64,000 bases of DNA from Oryzomonas japonica (GCF_008802365.1 NZ_VZQZ01000001.1:620001-684000); one strand, 5' to 3'. Shown: positions 51,128-60,315, counted from the first letter of the stretch. Numbers and translations are program-made. The notes: generated by a model from the letters alone, not told the origin.

Positions 51128-51343
51128 ATGCCTGAATGCCCCCATCCTTTCCAGACCCTTATCCCCGGCTTCATCATGGATGCTGTTGAGAGCCAGGGGT
51201 TTCGCTGCGATTGCCGCACCCTTGCCCTGAATAGTTACGAGAACCGCGTTTACCAGGTCGGCATCGAGGAGGGGCACCCCCTGATCGCTAAACTTTACTC
51301 ATCATATATCGTCAGGGTAGGGCGCAGAAAAATTTCAATTTAG
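51128..51343 (+). pseudogene. SrkA/YihE-like stress-response kinase gene, truncated at 5' part
   Basis: The reading starts like SrkA (FQTLIPGFIMDAVESQGFR and LALNSYENRVYQVGI-EEG) and reaches the N-lobe LIAKLY. Similarity then ends at about 51299 and the frame runs into AT-rich sequence (SSYIVRVGRRKISI, stop). The whole catalytic part, including the kinase loop, is missing and is not found at the far side of the island. The gene appears to have been cut by insertion with deletion. Confidence 0.83.
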
Positions 51344-51392
51344 CTGATATTATTGAACTCTAAGTCTCCATACAGATCCTCTATGTAATAAA

Positions 51393-51563
51393 ATGACAAA
51401 ACTAGAAGTGATTCAGTTTTTGACAAAAAATAAGCCCACTTTTTGTCCACCCGTCGACAAAATCATTGATGTAATTAAATGTAACTATTTTTACCTCAAT
51501 CGTGCATTTTCTAACATTTTAGTGTATATGACGTGCGGGTTTTGTGTAGCTATTCTCATTTGA
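51393..51563 (+). CDS. Possible 56-aa reading frame in the island edge
   Basis: ATG 51393 to TGA 51563 gives 56 residues (MTKLEVIQFLTKNKPTF at the start). The first residues vaguely resemble the N-terminus of small nucleotidyltransferases, but no active-site motif follows. It may be a decayed gene or chance. Confidence 0.2.
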   Translation: MTKLEVIQFLTKNKPTFCPPVDKIIDVIKCNYFYLNRAFSNILVYMTCGFCVAILI

Positions 51564-51636
51564 GAAGAGAGGTGTTGTTAGGCGAGAAGGGCTCAATGAG
51601 AATGTCAGCGTAGTTTAATGGCGCTCAGGGCTTTCT

Positions 51637-51975
51637 TTACTTTGGGAGCATACCTTTTATGGCTGCCAGGTAGAGGCCACGCTGCACATCATCCATCTGT
51701 CGTATTTTTCCCATGATCTCTACTAACTCAATTTCAAAATCAAGATCTTCTGCACTATCAAGCAAACCAAACAAATCAACGAACTTTATCCCAAGCGCCT
51801 GGGCAATTTTGTAGAAGCTATAGGCGGATGCCGTCACCTTGCCTCGCTCGATATTGCTGATATATGTGTGGTGAACGTCAGCGAGTTCTGCAAGCCTTTC
51901 TTGCGAGAGACCTTGCGACTTCCGATGCAGTCGGACTTGACGACCCACCACCATCTGAAATTCTTTTTGATCCAT
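51637..51975 (-). CDS. XRE-family transcriptional regulator
   Basis: The 112-residue protein has a Cro/C1-type helix-turn-helix (VGRQVRLHRKSQGLSQERLA and HHTYISNIERGKVTASAYSF) and a short C-terminal helical region. It probably represses itself and the island genes. An inverted repeat sits directly before its start codon. It is transcribed away from the phosphoesterase genes. Confidence 0.9.
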   Translation of the reverse strand: MDQKEFQMVVGRQVRLHRKSQGLSQERLAELADVHHTYISNIERGKVTASAYSFYKIAQALGIKFVDLFGLLDSAEDLDFEIELVEIMGKIRQMDDVQRGLYLAAIKGMLPK

Positions 51976-51976
51976 G

Positions 51977-52013
51977 GTGTTGCAACATAAGCAAAATATT
52001 TGTATTGCAACAC
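51977..52013. promoter_or_regulatory. Inverted repeat GTGTTGCAA-N19-TTGCAACAC, likely XRE operator
   Basis: Two perfect nine-base half-sites (51977-51985 and 52005-52013) flank an AT-rich centre, between the divergent XRE gene and the 126-aa gene. A repressor dimer-of-dimers or a looped pair could bind here. Confidence 0.75.
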
Positions 52014-52108
52014 AGTCGATAGGCTAAATTATATTGACTAATTATATTCTTTTGAATAAATCTGTATGAAGATATTTGGCCGATCAGCTAATTATCGCGA
52101 GAAGGTTT

Positions 52109-52489
52109 ATGGATAGAAATTCAGCTCTCAAAGCCTTTAAAAGAGAAGTGTTAGACATGGGGGCTGATGCGTGCCTTCCAGCCAATCTTCCCGATGGCTG
52201 GATTGAGTACCTTGATGGAGAGTTGAGCGCCCTTGATTATGGGAGTGATGATGATGCTGAAGAGGAAAGCCCTGCGTGTTCTCTTGCAGCAGTTTTAAGT
52301 ATTCTGTTTGAAAAACATGCTCAGGAAAGCTTGTCAATGACATTTGATGAGCTGTATATCAGAATGGCCGAATATCGAATTGAGATTGGCTTGGAGATTG
52401 TCTGCCGCCGGACTGAAATAAATTATAATCCCGCCACGCTTGCTAATATCTTTACAAATAGAACCGTTGAGTGCTGGAAAACTTCATAG
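52109..52489 (+). CDS. Hypothetical protein, 126 aa
   Basis: GAGAAGG precedes the ATG at 52109; a TTG at 52076 is an alternative that adds 11 residues. The protein is acidic, with a DYGSDDDAEEE stretch, and helical afterwards (MTFDELYIRMAEYRIEIGLE). I do not recognise it. It faces away from the XRE gene and starts the row of plus-strand island genes. Confidence 0.6.
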   Translation: MDRNSALKAFKREVLDMGADACLPANLPDGWIEYLDGELSALDYGSDDDAEEESPACSLAAVLSILFEKHAQESLSMTFDELYIRMAEYRIEIGLEIVCRRTEINYNPATLANIFTNRTVECWKTS

Positions 52490-52653
52490 GGGCATCGAGA
52501 GATGATAAATGGATTTTCTCATCAGAGGCCGTTCTTACTTATTTCCCCTTCTCCTTGGTATTTGTCTTCCCTTGTCCATTCCTTACCACTTTTCGTCGTA
52601 TCAACATTTCAAATCTTGAGTTCAGTAACGCTTTTGCGAAAGATGGTTAGCCA

Positions 52654-53457
52654 ATGAAATTAGCCTGGCTTACAGACGTGCATTTGAATTTTGTCGGTAG
52701 AAGTGCTGTCGAGGAACTTTGCAACGCTATCCGCTTGTCCGGCGTCGACGCAGTAATGATAACAGGTGATCTAGCGTCCTCAAAGCACCTCTACCAATAC
52801 CTGGATTACTTGGCGGATGGTCTCAAGATGCCGATTTATTTCATCCTTGGGAACCACGACTACTACGGGTCCTCGATTCATCAGGTAAATTTTGAGGTGG
52901 GTGGGGGCGTAAAAGCGAGAGAGAACCTCTTTTGGCTGTCGCGTTCCGGCGTGGTCGAACTCACTCCCGATATCTGCCTGATTGGCCACGAAGGACTGGC
53001 TGATGGTCGCCTTGGAAATCCAAACGATTCTGATGTGATGCTTAATGATTATTACCAGATAGAGGAATTGCGGCAGCCATCGAAGGAACTCCGGTTGGAA
53101 GTTCAGCACAAACTGGGGGACGAGGCGGCTGCGTATTTAAAGGAACAACTTCGGGAAGCCGTCGGAGTTCGGCAGTATAAAAGTGTCATTGTTGCCCTGC
53201 ATGTGCCCCCATTCGCCGAGGCGTGCTGGCACGAGGGAAATCTTTCGGACGCCAATTTCCTCCCGCACTTCGGTTGCAAGGCCACGGGAGAGGTGCTGCG
53301 GGAGTACGCGCAAAACTTCCCTGCTGTTGATTTCGTAGTTTACTGCGGCCATACTCATAGCCCTGGGTACGCCGAAATACTGCCAAACCTAAAAGTGCAC
53401 ACCGCCGGGGCAGAGTATGGTCAGCCGCGGATTGAGCGCATCCTGTGTTTTGATTGA
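52654..53457 (+). CDS. Calcineurin-like metallophosphoesterase 1
   Basis: The 267-residue protein has the full set of metal-binding motifs: DVH (8-10), GDLAS, GNHDYYG, a histidine in VALHVPPF and GHTHS near the C-terminus. It is a single-domain phosphoesterase; the substrate may be nucleotides, phosphoprotein or nucleic acid. First of three unlike phosphoesterases in one island. Confidence 0.9.
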   Translation: MKLAWLTDVHLNFVGRSAVEELCNAIRLSGVDAVMITGDLASSKHLYQYLDYLADGLKMPIYFILGNHDYYGSSIHQVNFEVGGGVKARENLFWLSRSGVVELTPDICLIGHEGLADGRLGNPNDSDVMLNDYYQIEELRQPSKELRLEVQHKLGDEAAAYLKEQLREAVGVRQYKSVIVALHVPPFAEACWHEGNLSDANFLPHFGCKATGEVLREYAQNFPAVDFVVYCGHTHSPGYAEILPNLKVHTAGAEYGQPRIERILCFD

Positions 53458-53566
53458 GGGGTTATGCCTGGTCGAGGTTTTACAATCAGTATCCCGATTC
53501 TCATGCTGGGACCCTATCTGAGGACAGTCTTTATACTGGACTGCTGGTATTTCTGCCGGGATCGGT

Positions 53567-53707
53567 GTGGTGATTTTCTGTCTGGCAGCGGCCGTGCGGA
53601 AAAAACATGACCCGGAAGAGTTGGTGAAATCAGCTGTGTACTGGTTTGCCTTTGCACGGTCAGTTGGTGCGTTAACGCTATTTCTGCATGTCATGGGGAT
53701 GCCGTGA
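53567..53707 (+). CDS. Possible small membrane protein, probably decayed
   Basis: In this frame the residues VVIFCLAAAVRKKHDPEELV and SVGALTLFLHVMG look like a two-helix membrane protein, and the TGA overlaps the ATG of the next gene. The frame is broken by a stop at 53519 upstream. Another frame from ATG 53464 (MPGRGFTISIPILMLGPYL) reads into the same region, so a frameshifted gene of about 80 codons is possible. No good start is seen. Confidence 0.3.
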   Translation: MVIFCLAAAVRKKHDPEELVKSAVYWFAFARSVGALTLFLHVMGMP

Positions 53708-54528
53708 TGGCCATCATAATCGGAGACATACATGGGGACCTCGCCATGGCCCGGGCTTTCCTGGACTACAAGCGGAATGTGGAGCACGTAGCGCTTGGAG
53801 ATTTTGTCGATTCTCGGGATCCAAAGGTCACGTTTGAAGATGAACTGGCATGCCTGGAGTTGTTGATCAACTCCGATGCGGTTCTATTGTGGGGGAACCA
53901 CGACCTGGCGTACACGCCTGAGCGTCCCTGGGGATGTTTTACGCGGCATGGCTTCATCAATGCCCCGGAAATCCCGCGCTGGACAGACGGCAATGATTAC
54001 CTCACTCGAGTGTACAACGAAAACGGAGCGCTCTATTGCCGAGACATTTTTGAGTCCCGCTATCATATCGCCCGCGAGAAAAAACAAATCACGGCCGCGT
54101 ACGCCGCCGATGGCTGGCTCTGCACCCATGCCGGAGCGTCTACCGCTCTTGCCGCAGATATGCCCGATTGCCCTTGGGAGACCAGTGACCCCGTGGCGAT
54201 CTCTTCGTGGCTGAATGCTGAATTCGCGAAGGAGTTTGCCATACCTCGGAGACGCTTCAGTGAGCGCCCAGTTGGGTTGTATGGAGTGGGGCCGTTGTTC
54301 TTCACCGACTGGACTAGGGGCGGTTCTGATACCTACGGCGGAATATTTTGGTATGACCCCCAATGGGAACCACAGCGCCCTCCTGACTCGAGAATAAAGC
54401 AGATCTTCGGCCATACGAAGACCGAGGGGCCAATGAGGAAGGTTAATCACATCAACATACATATTGAGGACGGTTGGTGGGTTTTCAACACTGAGAGCGA
54501 GGAATTTGCGAGATTGGGAGTGAAATAG
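53707..54528 (+). CDS. Metallophosphoesterase 2 (PPP serine/threonine phosphatase-like)
   Basis: The 273-residue protein has GDIHGD at its N-terminus, GDFVDSRDP and WGNHDLAYT, the motif series of PPP-type phosphatases such as PrpA/ApaH, then LCTHAGAS and FGHTK. It could dephosphorylate proteins or hydrolyse diadenosine tetraphosphate-like nucleotides. TGATG overlap with a preceding frame. Not closely similar to phosphoesterases 1 or 3. Confidence 0.88.
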   Translation: MAIIIGDIHGDLAMARAFLDYKRNVEHVALGDFVDSRDPKVTFEDELACLELLINSDAVLLWGNHDLAYTPERPWGCFTRHGFINAPEIPRWTDGNDYLTRVYNENGALYCRDIFESRYHIAREKKQITAAYAADGWLCTHAGASTALAADMPDCPWETSDPVAISSWLNAEFAKEFAIPRRRFSERPVGLYGVGPLFFTDWTRGGSDTYGGIFWYDPQWEPQRPPDSRIKQIFGHTKTEGPMRKVNHINIHIEDGWWVFNTESEEFARLGVK

Positions 54529-54580
54529 CACTGCGATGGCTTGGCTTAATTCGCAGCCACAACATGAGAGGAGTCTAGGA

Positions 54581-55027
54581 ATGCTAATCTGGCGAGTAAA
54601 ACCTATTAGTGCCGACCCCGAAGTTACACTTACCGATTGGACGATTTTTGAGGTTTCATCAGCACTGTGGCCTCAGAAAACCCGTCATTTTGTGGGCTAT
54701 AACGTTTATGGCCGCGAGGGAAGAGTGTCATCCGCTATTATGGAATTCGATGCTGAAAAGATGATTGGGGTGACGCGAAGCGGCCGAGTTTACAGACTTG
54801 ATGGATGCCAGGGGGATGGTAGCCCTGATGGATTGCACACGTGGTATTACTGGTGCCTGCGGAATAAAATTACGAATAGTCATGTTGTGGACCCAGACCA
54901 ACTTTCAAATCAGGCCACCGAGTCTCTTGAGGACGTGGCCGATGATCCAGACGCCCAAGAGATTACCAAGGAGGAAAAGGAGCGGCTACAAAGGGCCATG
55001 GATGCCCTCTCGCAATGGTTTTTGTAA
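54581..55027 (+). CDS. Hypothetical protein, 148 aa
   Basis: AGGAG seven bases before the ATG at 54581 supports this start. The first half has an alternating pattern and tryptophans (MLIWRVKPI and DWTIFEVSSALWP), then GYNVYGREGRVSSAI and LHTWYYWCLRN; the end is acidic and helical (EEKERLQRAMDALSQW). I do not recognise it. It lies between two phosphoesterase genes with short gaps, so it may be their partner. Confidence 0.62.
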   Translation: MLIWRVKPISADPEVTLTDWTIFEVSSALWPQKTRHFVGYNVYGREGRVSSAIMEFDAEKMIGVTRSGRVYRLDGCQGDGSPDGLHTWYYWCLRNKITNSHVVDPDQLSNQATESLEDVADDPDAQEITKEEKERLQRAMDALSQWFL

Positions 55028-55046
55028 GCTCCTGAGAGGTTGACAA

Positions 55047-55826
55047 ATGATCTGGATAACTGGTGACCTTCACGGCGGCGAGACCGCTTGGCACATCTCG
55101 TCTTCCCGCTTCAAGGAAGGGAACCGGGGCGACATAGTCATCTCCCTGGGGGACCTGGGTGGCGTCTGGTATCATGACTATCACACCAACGAAAAACACC
55201 ATCGCCGAGAAGATTTCTTCCTTGAGTCCCAACTACGCCAACGCTTTCTCTGGCTGGCCGTGGACGGCAACCACGAGAACTTCGCCCGCCTCTTCGGCGG
55301 CGAATTCCCCTTGGTGGATATCTTCGGCGGCAAAGCCTACCGGATCAGGGACCACGTCTATTATCTGAAGCGGGGCGAGGTGTACACCATCGAAGGTGCA
55401 ACCTTACTCGCCTTCGGCGGGGCCATGAGCCACGATAAGGAGCCTGGGTGGATCTATCCCCCGAACTCTATGGGCGCCTGGGGGAGCGGCAAGGAATGGA
55501 ACCCGGGCAGGACCGAGGGCATAGACTGGTGGCCGGAAGAGATTCCCAGCCGGGAGGACTTCGAGAACGCCTGCCGAAACCTGGATCGCATCGGCTGGAA
55601 GGTGGACTACGTGATCAGCCACACCTGCCCACAGAGTAGACTTGCTCATTTTTTGCATGGTTCGCTGCCGTCAGATCCGACTGGAATAATCCTACAGGAG
55701 ATATATGAGCGGCTGGAGTTCGGCTCCTGGCATTTCGGACACTTTCACTTTGAGAAACGAGTGGATAACTTTGTATGCCATTATAACCAAGTGCAGCCGT
55801 TTGGGTATGTTATCTGTAGCACCTAA
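55047..55826 (+). CDS. Calcineurin-like metallophosphoesterase 3
   Basis: The 259-residue protein has GDLHG (6-10), SLGDLGG, VDGNHEN, HTCP and GHFHFEK, all the metal ligands of the family. It starts 19 bases after the previous gene. The first two thirds are GC-rich and the last about 200 bases AT-rich, a composition step inside the gene. The family with GDLHGGET is found in accessory regions of many bacteria; the substrate is unknown. Confidence 0.9.
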   Translation: MIWITGDLHGGETAWHISSSRFKEGNRGDIVISLGDLGGVWYHDYHTNEKHHRREDFFLESQLRQRFLWLAVDGNHENFARLFGGEFPLVDIFGGKAYRIRDHVYYLKRGEVYTIEGATLLAFGGAMSHDKEPGWIYPPNSMGAWGSGKEWNPGRTEGIDWWPEEIPSREDFENACRNLDRIGWKVDYVISHTCPQSRLAHFLHGSLPSDPTGIILQEIYERLEFGSWHFGHFHFEKRVDNFVCHYNQVQPFGYVICST

Positions 55827-55930
55827 TTTTATTGAACAACTAACTAATTTGAAGAGGAAGTTACTTCACCCAACGGGAAAAACTCTAAGGCGGGGGGTAT
55901 TTTACTAATTATACGCTGCATTCCTAAATC

Positions 55931-56623
55931 TTAGTTGCTTTTTTCTCCGGTAATCCGACCGTCATTGACATGGAAAATGCGATCGAACCCCTCCACCATG
56001 CGATGATCATGGGTAACGACCAAAATGGCAGAGTGATTTTCCACTGCCAGTTTTTTCAATAGGGTCATGACATTTTTCCCATTCTCGGTATCCAGAGCAG
56101 CAGTCGGCTCGTCGGCCAGAATCACCTTGGGCCTGTTGGCCAAAGCCCGGGCTATGGCGACCCGTTGCGCCTCGCCACCGGAAAGGGCTGTGGGATAGTT
56201 GCCAAGCCGGTGCCCGAGATTGAGCGAGTCGAGGAGTTCGGCAGCACGTTTTTTGGCTTCAGTCTTCGGAAGGTGGTTGATCTCCAAGGCTATCATAACG
56301 TTTTCCACGGCAGTGAGAAAGGGGATCAGGTTGTGGGCCTGGAAGATGAAACCCAGTTTTTCCCGACGCAGCCGTTTCAGGTCAATGCCCGGCAGCCACC
56401 CCTCATCAGCGACGGTCGCACCGTCAATGACCACCTTGCCATGGGTCGGCTCATTGATCAAGCCGATAGAGGTCAGCAGGGTAGTTTTCCCAGAGCCGGA
56501 AGGACCGAGAATGGCGACCAGTTCCCCTGGGCTGACCTGAAATGTGGCATCTGCGATGGCGGTTACCGCCGTCTCGCCTTTGCCGTAGATCTTCGTCAAT
56601 TTGTCCACTTCAATAGCGTACAT
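55931..56623 (-). CDS. ABC transporter ATP-binding protein (MacB/LolD-type)
   Basis: The 230-residue ATPase has Walker [10 protein letters not shown], signature [15 protein letters not shown], Walker [13 protein letters not shown] and VVTHDHRMV. These features fit the MacB/LolD branch that drives tripartite export. The ATG at 56623 lies five bases after the permease stop; an in-frame GTG at 56635 would overlap the permease end. Last gene of a TetR-controlled efflux operon. Confidence 0.94.
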   Translation of the reverse strand: MYAIEVDKLTKIYGKGETAVTAIADATFQVSPGELVAILGPSGSGKTTLLTSIGLINEPTHGKVVIDGATVADEGWLPGIDLKRLRREKLGFIFQAHNLIPFLTAVENVMIALEINHLPKTEAKKRAAELLDSLNLGHRLGNYPTALSGGEAQRVAIARALANRPKVILADEPTAALDTENGKNVMTLLKKLAVENHSAILVVTHDHRMVEGFDRIFHVNDGRITGEKSN

Positions 56624-56627
56624 GTGC

Positions 56628-57830
56628 TTAACCACCCAATGCTTCCGCCGGCTCTACCTTGAGCGCCTTCCGAATGCCGACAAAACTCGATATCATACAG
56701 ATTGCCATGACGATGACAAAGAGGGCTTGCAGGTCGAATGACTCCAGGACAATCCGGCGGGGAAAATTTTCATAGGTCAAGAGGATCAAGGCATAGCCGA
56801 TGCCATATGCGATGGCCCCCATCAGGAGCGACTGCTGGAGGATCATGCCGATTATCACCCGGTTCTGGGAGCCGATCAGCTTGAGGGTGGCGATGACCTT
56901 GATCTTGTCGAGGGTCGAGGTATAGATAATCAGCGAGATGATGACCGCCGAGATGACGAGCAGGATGATACGGAACAGCCCCAACTGCATCCTGGCCTTC
57001 TCGATCATCCCCTTGGTCAGGATTTTGGTCTGTTCTTCCACCGAAATTGGCCGAAAATGGTTCCAGCGCCTGATGCGTTCCTGCACGGCCTTGATGTCCG
57101 CTCCCGGCGCCAGCCGGGCAACGACAGTGTTCACGGTATGTGTCGATTCCGTGATACCGGCTATGTTCTGCTTCAGAAATTTTGCCTGCGCCGGGGAAAG
57201 GGATTGGACTCCTGCCAGGTTCGCTCCGATCCGCTCCCGGTCGTTCCTGATGGCGTCGTTGTCCTTTTTGAACTGGATATCCTGGGCGTCTGCAAGACTC
57301 ACATACGCCGCCGGGTCGCCGCCGGACGAAACCACCTTGCCGGTGATCCCTACGACCGTGTAGTCGTGGAGCCCCAAGTGTATCTTCTCGCCGATCTCCA
57401 TCTTCATCGCCTTGGCAACCACCATCTCATAGCGTTTCTGTCGGATGTTCCGTCCGGCAACGATCAGTGGCGGGCCGCCGAAACCGTTCAGGTCGTAGCC
57501 GATCAGGAAGAAGCGGAATGGTTTGCCCAGGCGCTCGATCTGGATGGTCTGGAAGGAGAGCGGGGAGGCTTCCGCCACGCCCGGCACCGCCTTGATACGG
57601 TACTTGATGTCCTCCGGGATACGGGAGTTCTCGGCAAACGGTCCGTTGGTGTCCTGCTGCACCACCCAGATATCGGCTTTGGTGAATTCAAGAACGGCAA
57701 GGGCGTCGGCAAAAAGCCCCCGGTAGATGCCGCCCATGCTCATGACCACTCCGAGGAGAAGCCCCAGGCCGATGGAAGTCAGAATGAACCTGCCCCGGTG
57801 ATAGCGTATGTCCCGAATGGCGAGATTCAT
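56628..57830 (-). CDS. ABC transporter permease (FtsX/MacB-like)
   Basis: The 400-residue protein has one N-terminal membrane helix (FILTSIGLGLLLGVVMSM), a large periplasmic MacB-type domain, and three C-terminal helices with the FtsX block (LFRIILLVISAVIISLIIYT). It overlaps the adaptor gene by four bases. With adaptor and outer-membrane protein it forms a tripartite exporter for a drug, lipid or peptide. Confidence 0.93.
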   Translation of the reverse strand: MNLAIRDIRYHRGRFILTSIGLGLLLGVVMSMGGIYRGLFADALAVLEFTKADIWVVQQDTNGPFAENSRIPEDIKYRIKAVPGVAEASPLSFQTIQIERLGKPFRFFLIGYDLNGFGGPPLIVAGRNIRQKRYEMVVAKAMKMEIGEKIHLGLHDYTVVGITGKVVSSGGDPAAYVSLADAQDIQFKKDNDAIRNDRERIGANLAGVQSLSPAQAKFLKQNIAGITESTHTVNTVVARLAPGADIKAVQERIRRWNHFRPISVEEQTKILTKGMIEKARMQLGLFRIILLVISAVIISLIIYTSTLDKIKVIATLKLIGSQNRVIIGMILQQSLLMGAIAYGIGYALILLTYENFPRRIVLESFDLQALFVIVMAICMISSFVGIRKALKVEPAEALGG

Positions 57831-58999
57831 TTCTTCACGCGGACCTTCATGCCGCTCTTGAATTTTGCCATCTCAGAGGGTGGCGCAACGGCAATACGTT
57901 CGCTGCCATCGAGCCCCGTTACGATTTCGGTGAAATTGCGCCGATCCTCTATGCCAATAGTCACTTCCCTGAATGCGAGCTTCCCGTTGGCAACCACCCA
58001 GACGCCGCGTTTCTTGTCCCTGGAGGCAAGAGCTGAGGAAGGGAGGGCCAGGACATCCTTCTTCATTCCGGTGACGATGTAAACGTCGGACTGTTCTCCC
58101 AAGCGGAAGTTTTTGAGTGGTGGGGTGAAGGCTACGTCCACCTCCAGTTCTTCGGTAACCCGGTCGCTCTGGTGCCCCAGACGGGCGACCTGGCCGAGGA
58201 ACGGTTCATTGGCCGAGGAGCGCAGGGTGATAAGGGCTTTCTTGCCAACGGCAACCCCTTTGAGTTGCGATTCGTCCACGTTGGCCTTGACCCATATGGT
58301 TGCGGGATCGGCAAGGGTAAAGACCGACAGCCCCGGTGTGACCGTGGCACCCTTTTCCAGATCTCGGGTGATAATAACCCCACCCTGGGGGGCGTAGATG
58401 AGGGTTTCGACGACCTTGCTCTTGGCAAAGCCAAGGTTGGCACGGTTGGCCCGCTGTTCCATCCGAGCCGCGCCGAGTGCCGCCTGACACCTGGCAACCT
58501 CTTCCCTGGCAACTTGGCTGGCGGTGTCATACTGTTCGGCCTCCAGCTTGGCAACAAGGTTTTTCTCCGCCAGCACCTTGAACCGCTGGGCGTTTTTTTC
58601 AGCCAGGACCAGGTTCGCTTTGGCCTTTTGGAGAGTGGCCAGTTCCACGTTCAGGTTAGCGGCTGACTTGTTAAGTCCAGCTGCAGACTGCCGTTCCTGG
58701 TGGAGAAAATCGTCGTTCTCCAGCCTGGCAAGGAGTTGACCCCGTTTCACCCGATCACCCTGGTCGGCATAGAGTTCAACGATCCTGCCGGTGATCTTGC
58801 TGGAGACACCAACCACCACCTTGGCCTCGACCGTGCCGTTGCCATAGACTTGGGCGGTGAGGTCCCGCTTCTCGGCCTTTACGATCTTGACCGGCTGTGG
58901 GGCAAGGACCGTCATCCTGAGCACGACGCCAATGGCTATCAGGACCACGAGCCAGATAAGATATTTTTTTCTTCTTGAGATGGTTTTCAGCAGTTCCAT
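57827..58999 (-). CDS. Periplasmic adaptor (HlyD/MacA family)
   Basis: The 390-residue protein has an N-terminal membrane anchor (KYLIWLVVLIAIGVVLRM), a lipoyl-like domain split by a long coiled-coil hairpin (about 100-200), a beta-barrel domain and a membrane-proximal end. It joins the inner-membrane permease to the TolC-like channel. RBS AGGAGTGACG precedes the ATG. Four-base overlap with the permease. Confidence 0.94.
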   Translation of the reverse strand: MELLKTISRRKKYLIWLVVLIAIGVVLRMTVLAPQPVKIVKAEKRDLTAQVYGNGTVEAKVVVGVSSKITGRIVELYADQGDRVKRGQLLARLENDDFLHQERQSAAGLNKSAANLNVELATLQKAKANLVLAEKNAQRFKVLAEKNLVAKLEAEQYDTASQVAREEVARCQAALGAARMEQRANRANLGFAKSKVVETLIYAPQGGVIITRDLEKGATVTPGLSVFTLADPATIWVKANVDESQLKGVAVGKKALITLRSSANEPFLGQVARLGHQSDRVTEELEVDVAFTPPLKNFRLGEQSDVYIVTGMKKDVLALPSSALASRDKKRGVWVVANGKLAFREVTIGIEDRRNFTEIVTGLDGSERIAVAPPSEMAKFKSGMKVRVKK

Positions 59000-59023
59000 T
59001 CGTCACTCCTCAACGGCTTCTTC

Positions 59024-60283
59024 TCACTCTTTGCCCATTGCCCGGTCAAGCTGCGCCATCGCGGTGAAGTAATCATACATAGCCTGGATCTGGGCTGTCT
59101 GCGCATCAAGTGCCAGGGATTGAGCGTCGGTGACTTCGATAATGGTGCCGACACCTTCATGATAGCGGCCTTCTGCCAGGGTCTGATTCTCTTTGGTCGC
59201 CTCGACTTCCTTCTCCGTCGAGGCCATGCGGGCTGATGCCTCTCTCACGCTGAGCCAGGCAGATTCAACCTCTTTGGTGATTTGCAGTTTGAGATTGTTG
59301 TTTCTGGCCTCTATGGCATTGATGTTTGCGTTAGCTTCCCGCACCTGTTCGACCGACATGAAGCCGGAGAAAAGCGGTATGGTCAGATTAAGCCCCACCC
59401 CCCAGACATTGCCGGCCGGTGGGAAGTCGCGGTCGGCATAACCAATGCTGGCCGTCCCGGAGAGGATCGGCAGATAACTGCTCTTGGCGGTCTTGAGATT
59501 GGCGGACGCGGCAGATCTCAGGGCCGTCAATTGGTGCAGTTCGGCTCGGTTGCGCACGGCTTCTTGCAGAGCCAGCCCCCGTTCCGGTTCGGCGAGCGAA
59601 GCAGGAGCAGGTTCGGCCAAGGGACGTTCTCCCAAGGCAGGTATCCCCATGGCGTTGGCAAGCTCAACCCGCGCGATCTCCCGGTTGTTCTCCGCGCGGA
59701 TCAAAGCGGTCCTTGCGGAGTAAAGATTGGCTTCGGCCCTGGCAACGTCGACCTTTGCCCTGATCCCCTGGTTGAAGAATTCCTGCGACTGTTGATAGAC
59801 TGCCGTCCGCGCCTGCACAGTTTCCCCGACGGCAACGACCTGTTTTTCCGCGGCCAGCAGCAGGTAGAAGGCGTTCCTGACGCGCAACGCCAGATCCTGC
59901 CTGGTCAGGGTGAGCGTTTTGTCCAGTGCGTCGCGATTGTACCGAGCCGCCTCGACCGCCCCCGAGGTGCGGCCGAAATCGTAGATGGTCTGCTTGAGAT
60001 ACAGCGCATCGGTGTGGGCTTCCGTAGCCTTTATGCTTTCCGTGGGAGTCAGGAAGGTTCGTCCTTTGGTCCAGTCGGCGGCAATACTGATCTGCGGGTA
60101 ATAATTGGCCAGCGCTTGTCCGCTTCTGGCTTCGGCGCCTTGGAGATTTTCCTTGGCTTCGACCAGCAGGGGGTGGCTTTTCAAAGCCGTGGCCAGCGCC
60201 TCTTCAAGTGTCAGTGGCGTGGCGGCGTAAAGCGACTGGGCAGAAAGCATGAGTACGAACAGACTACGGATAAGAAAATTCAT
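59024..60283 (-). CDS. TolC-family outer-membrane efflux protein
   Basis: The 419-residue protein has a signal peptide (MNFLIRSLFVLMLSAQSLYA), two repeated helical OEP halves and wording such as LTLEEALATALKSHPLLVEA and GVGLNLTIPLFSGFMSVEQV. It forms the outer-membrane channel of the exporter. AGGTG seven bases before the ATG at 60283 decides the start. A TetR operator lies 33 bases upstream. Confidence 0.95.
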   Translation of the reverse strand: MNFLIRSLFVLMLSAQSLYAATPLTLEEALATALKSHPLLVEAKENLQGAEARSGQALANYYPQISIAADWTKGRTFLTPTESIKATEAHTDALYLKQTIYDFGRTSGAVEAARYNRDALDKTLTLTRQDLALRVRNAFYLLLAAEKQVVAVGETVQARTAVYQQSQEFFNQGIRAKVDVARAEANLYSARTALIRAENNREIARVELANAMGIPALGERPLAEPAPASLAEPERGLALQEAVRNRAELHQLTALRSAASANLKTAKSSYLPILSGTASIGYADRDFPPAGNVWGVGLNLTIPLFSGFMSVEQVREANANINAIEARNNNLKLQITKEVESAWLSVREASARMASTEKEVEATKENQTLAEGRYHEGVGTIIEVTDAQSLALDAQTAQIQAMYDYFTAMAQLDRAMGKE

Positions 60284-60315
60284 GATCGGCACCTACATGC
60301 AACAAGTAATATACT

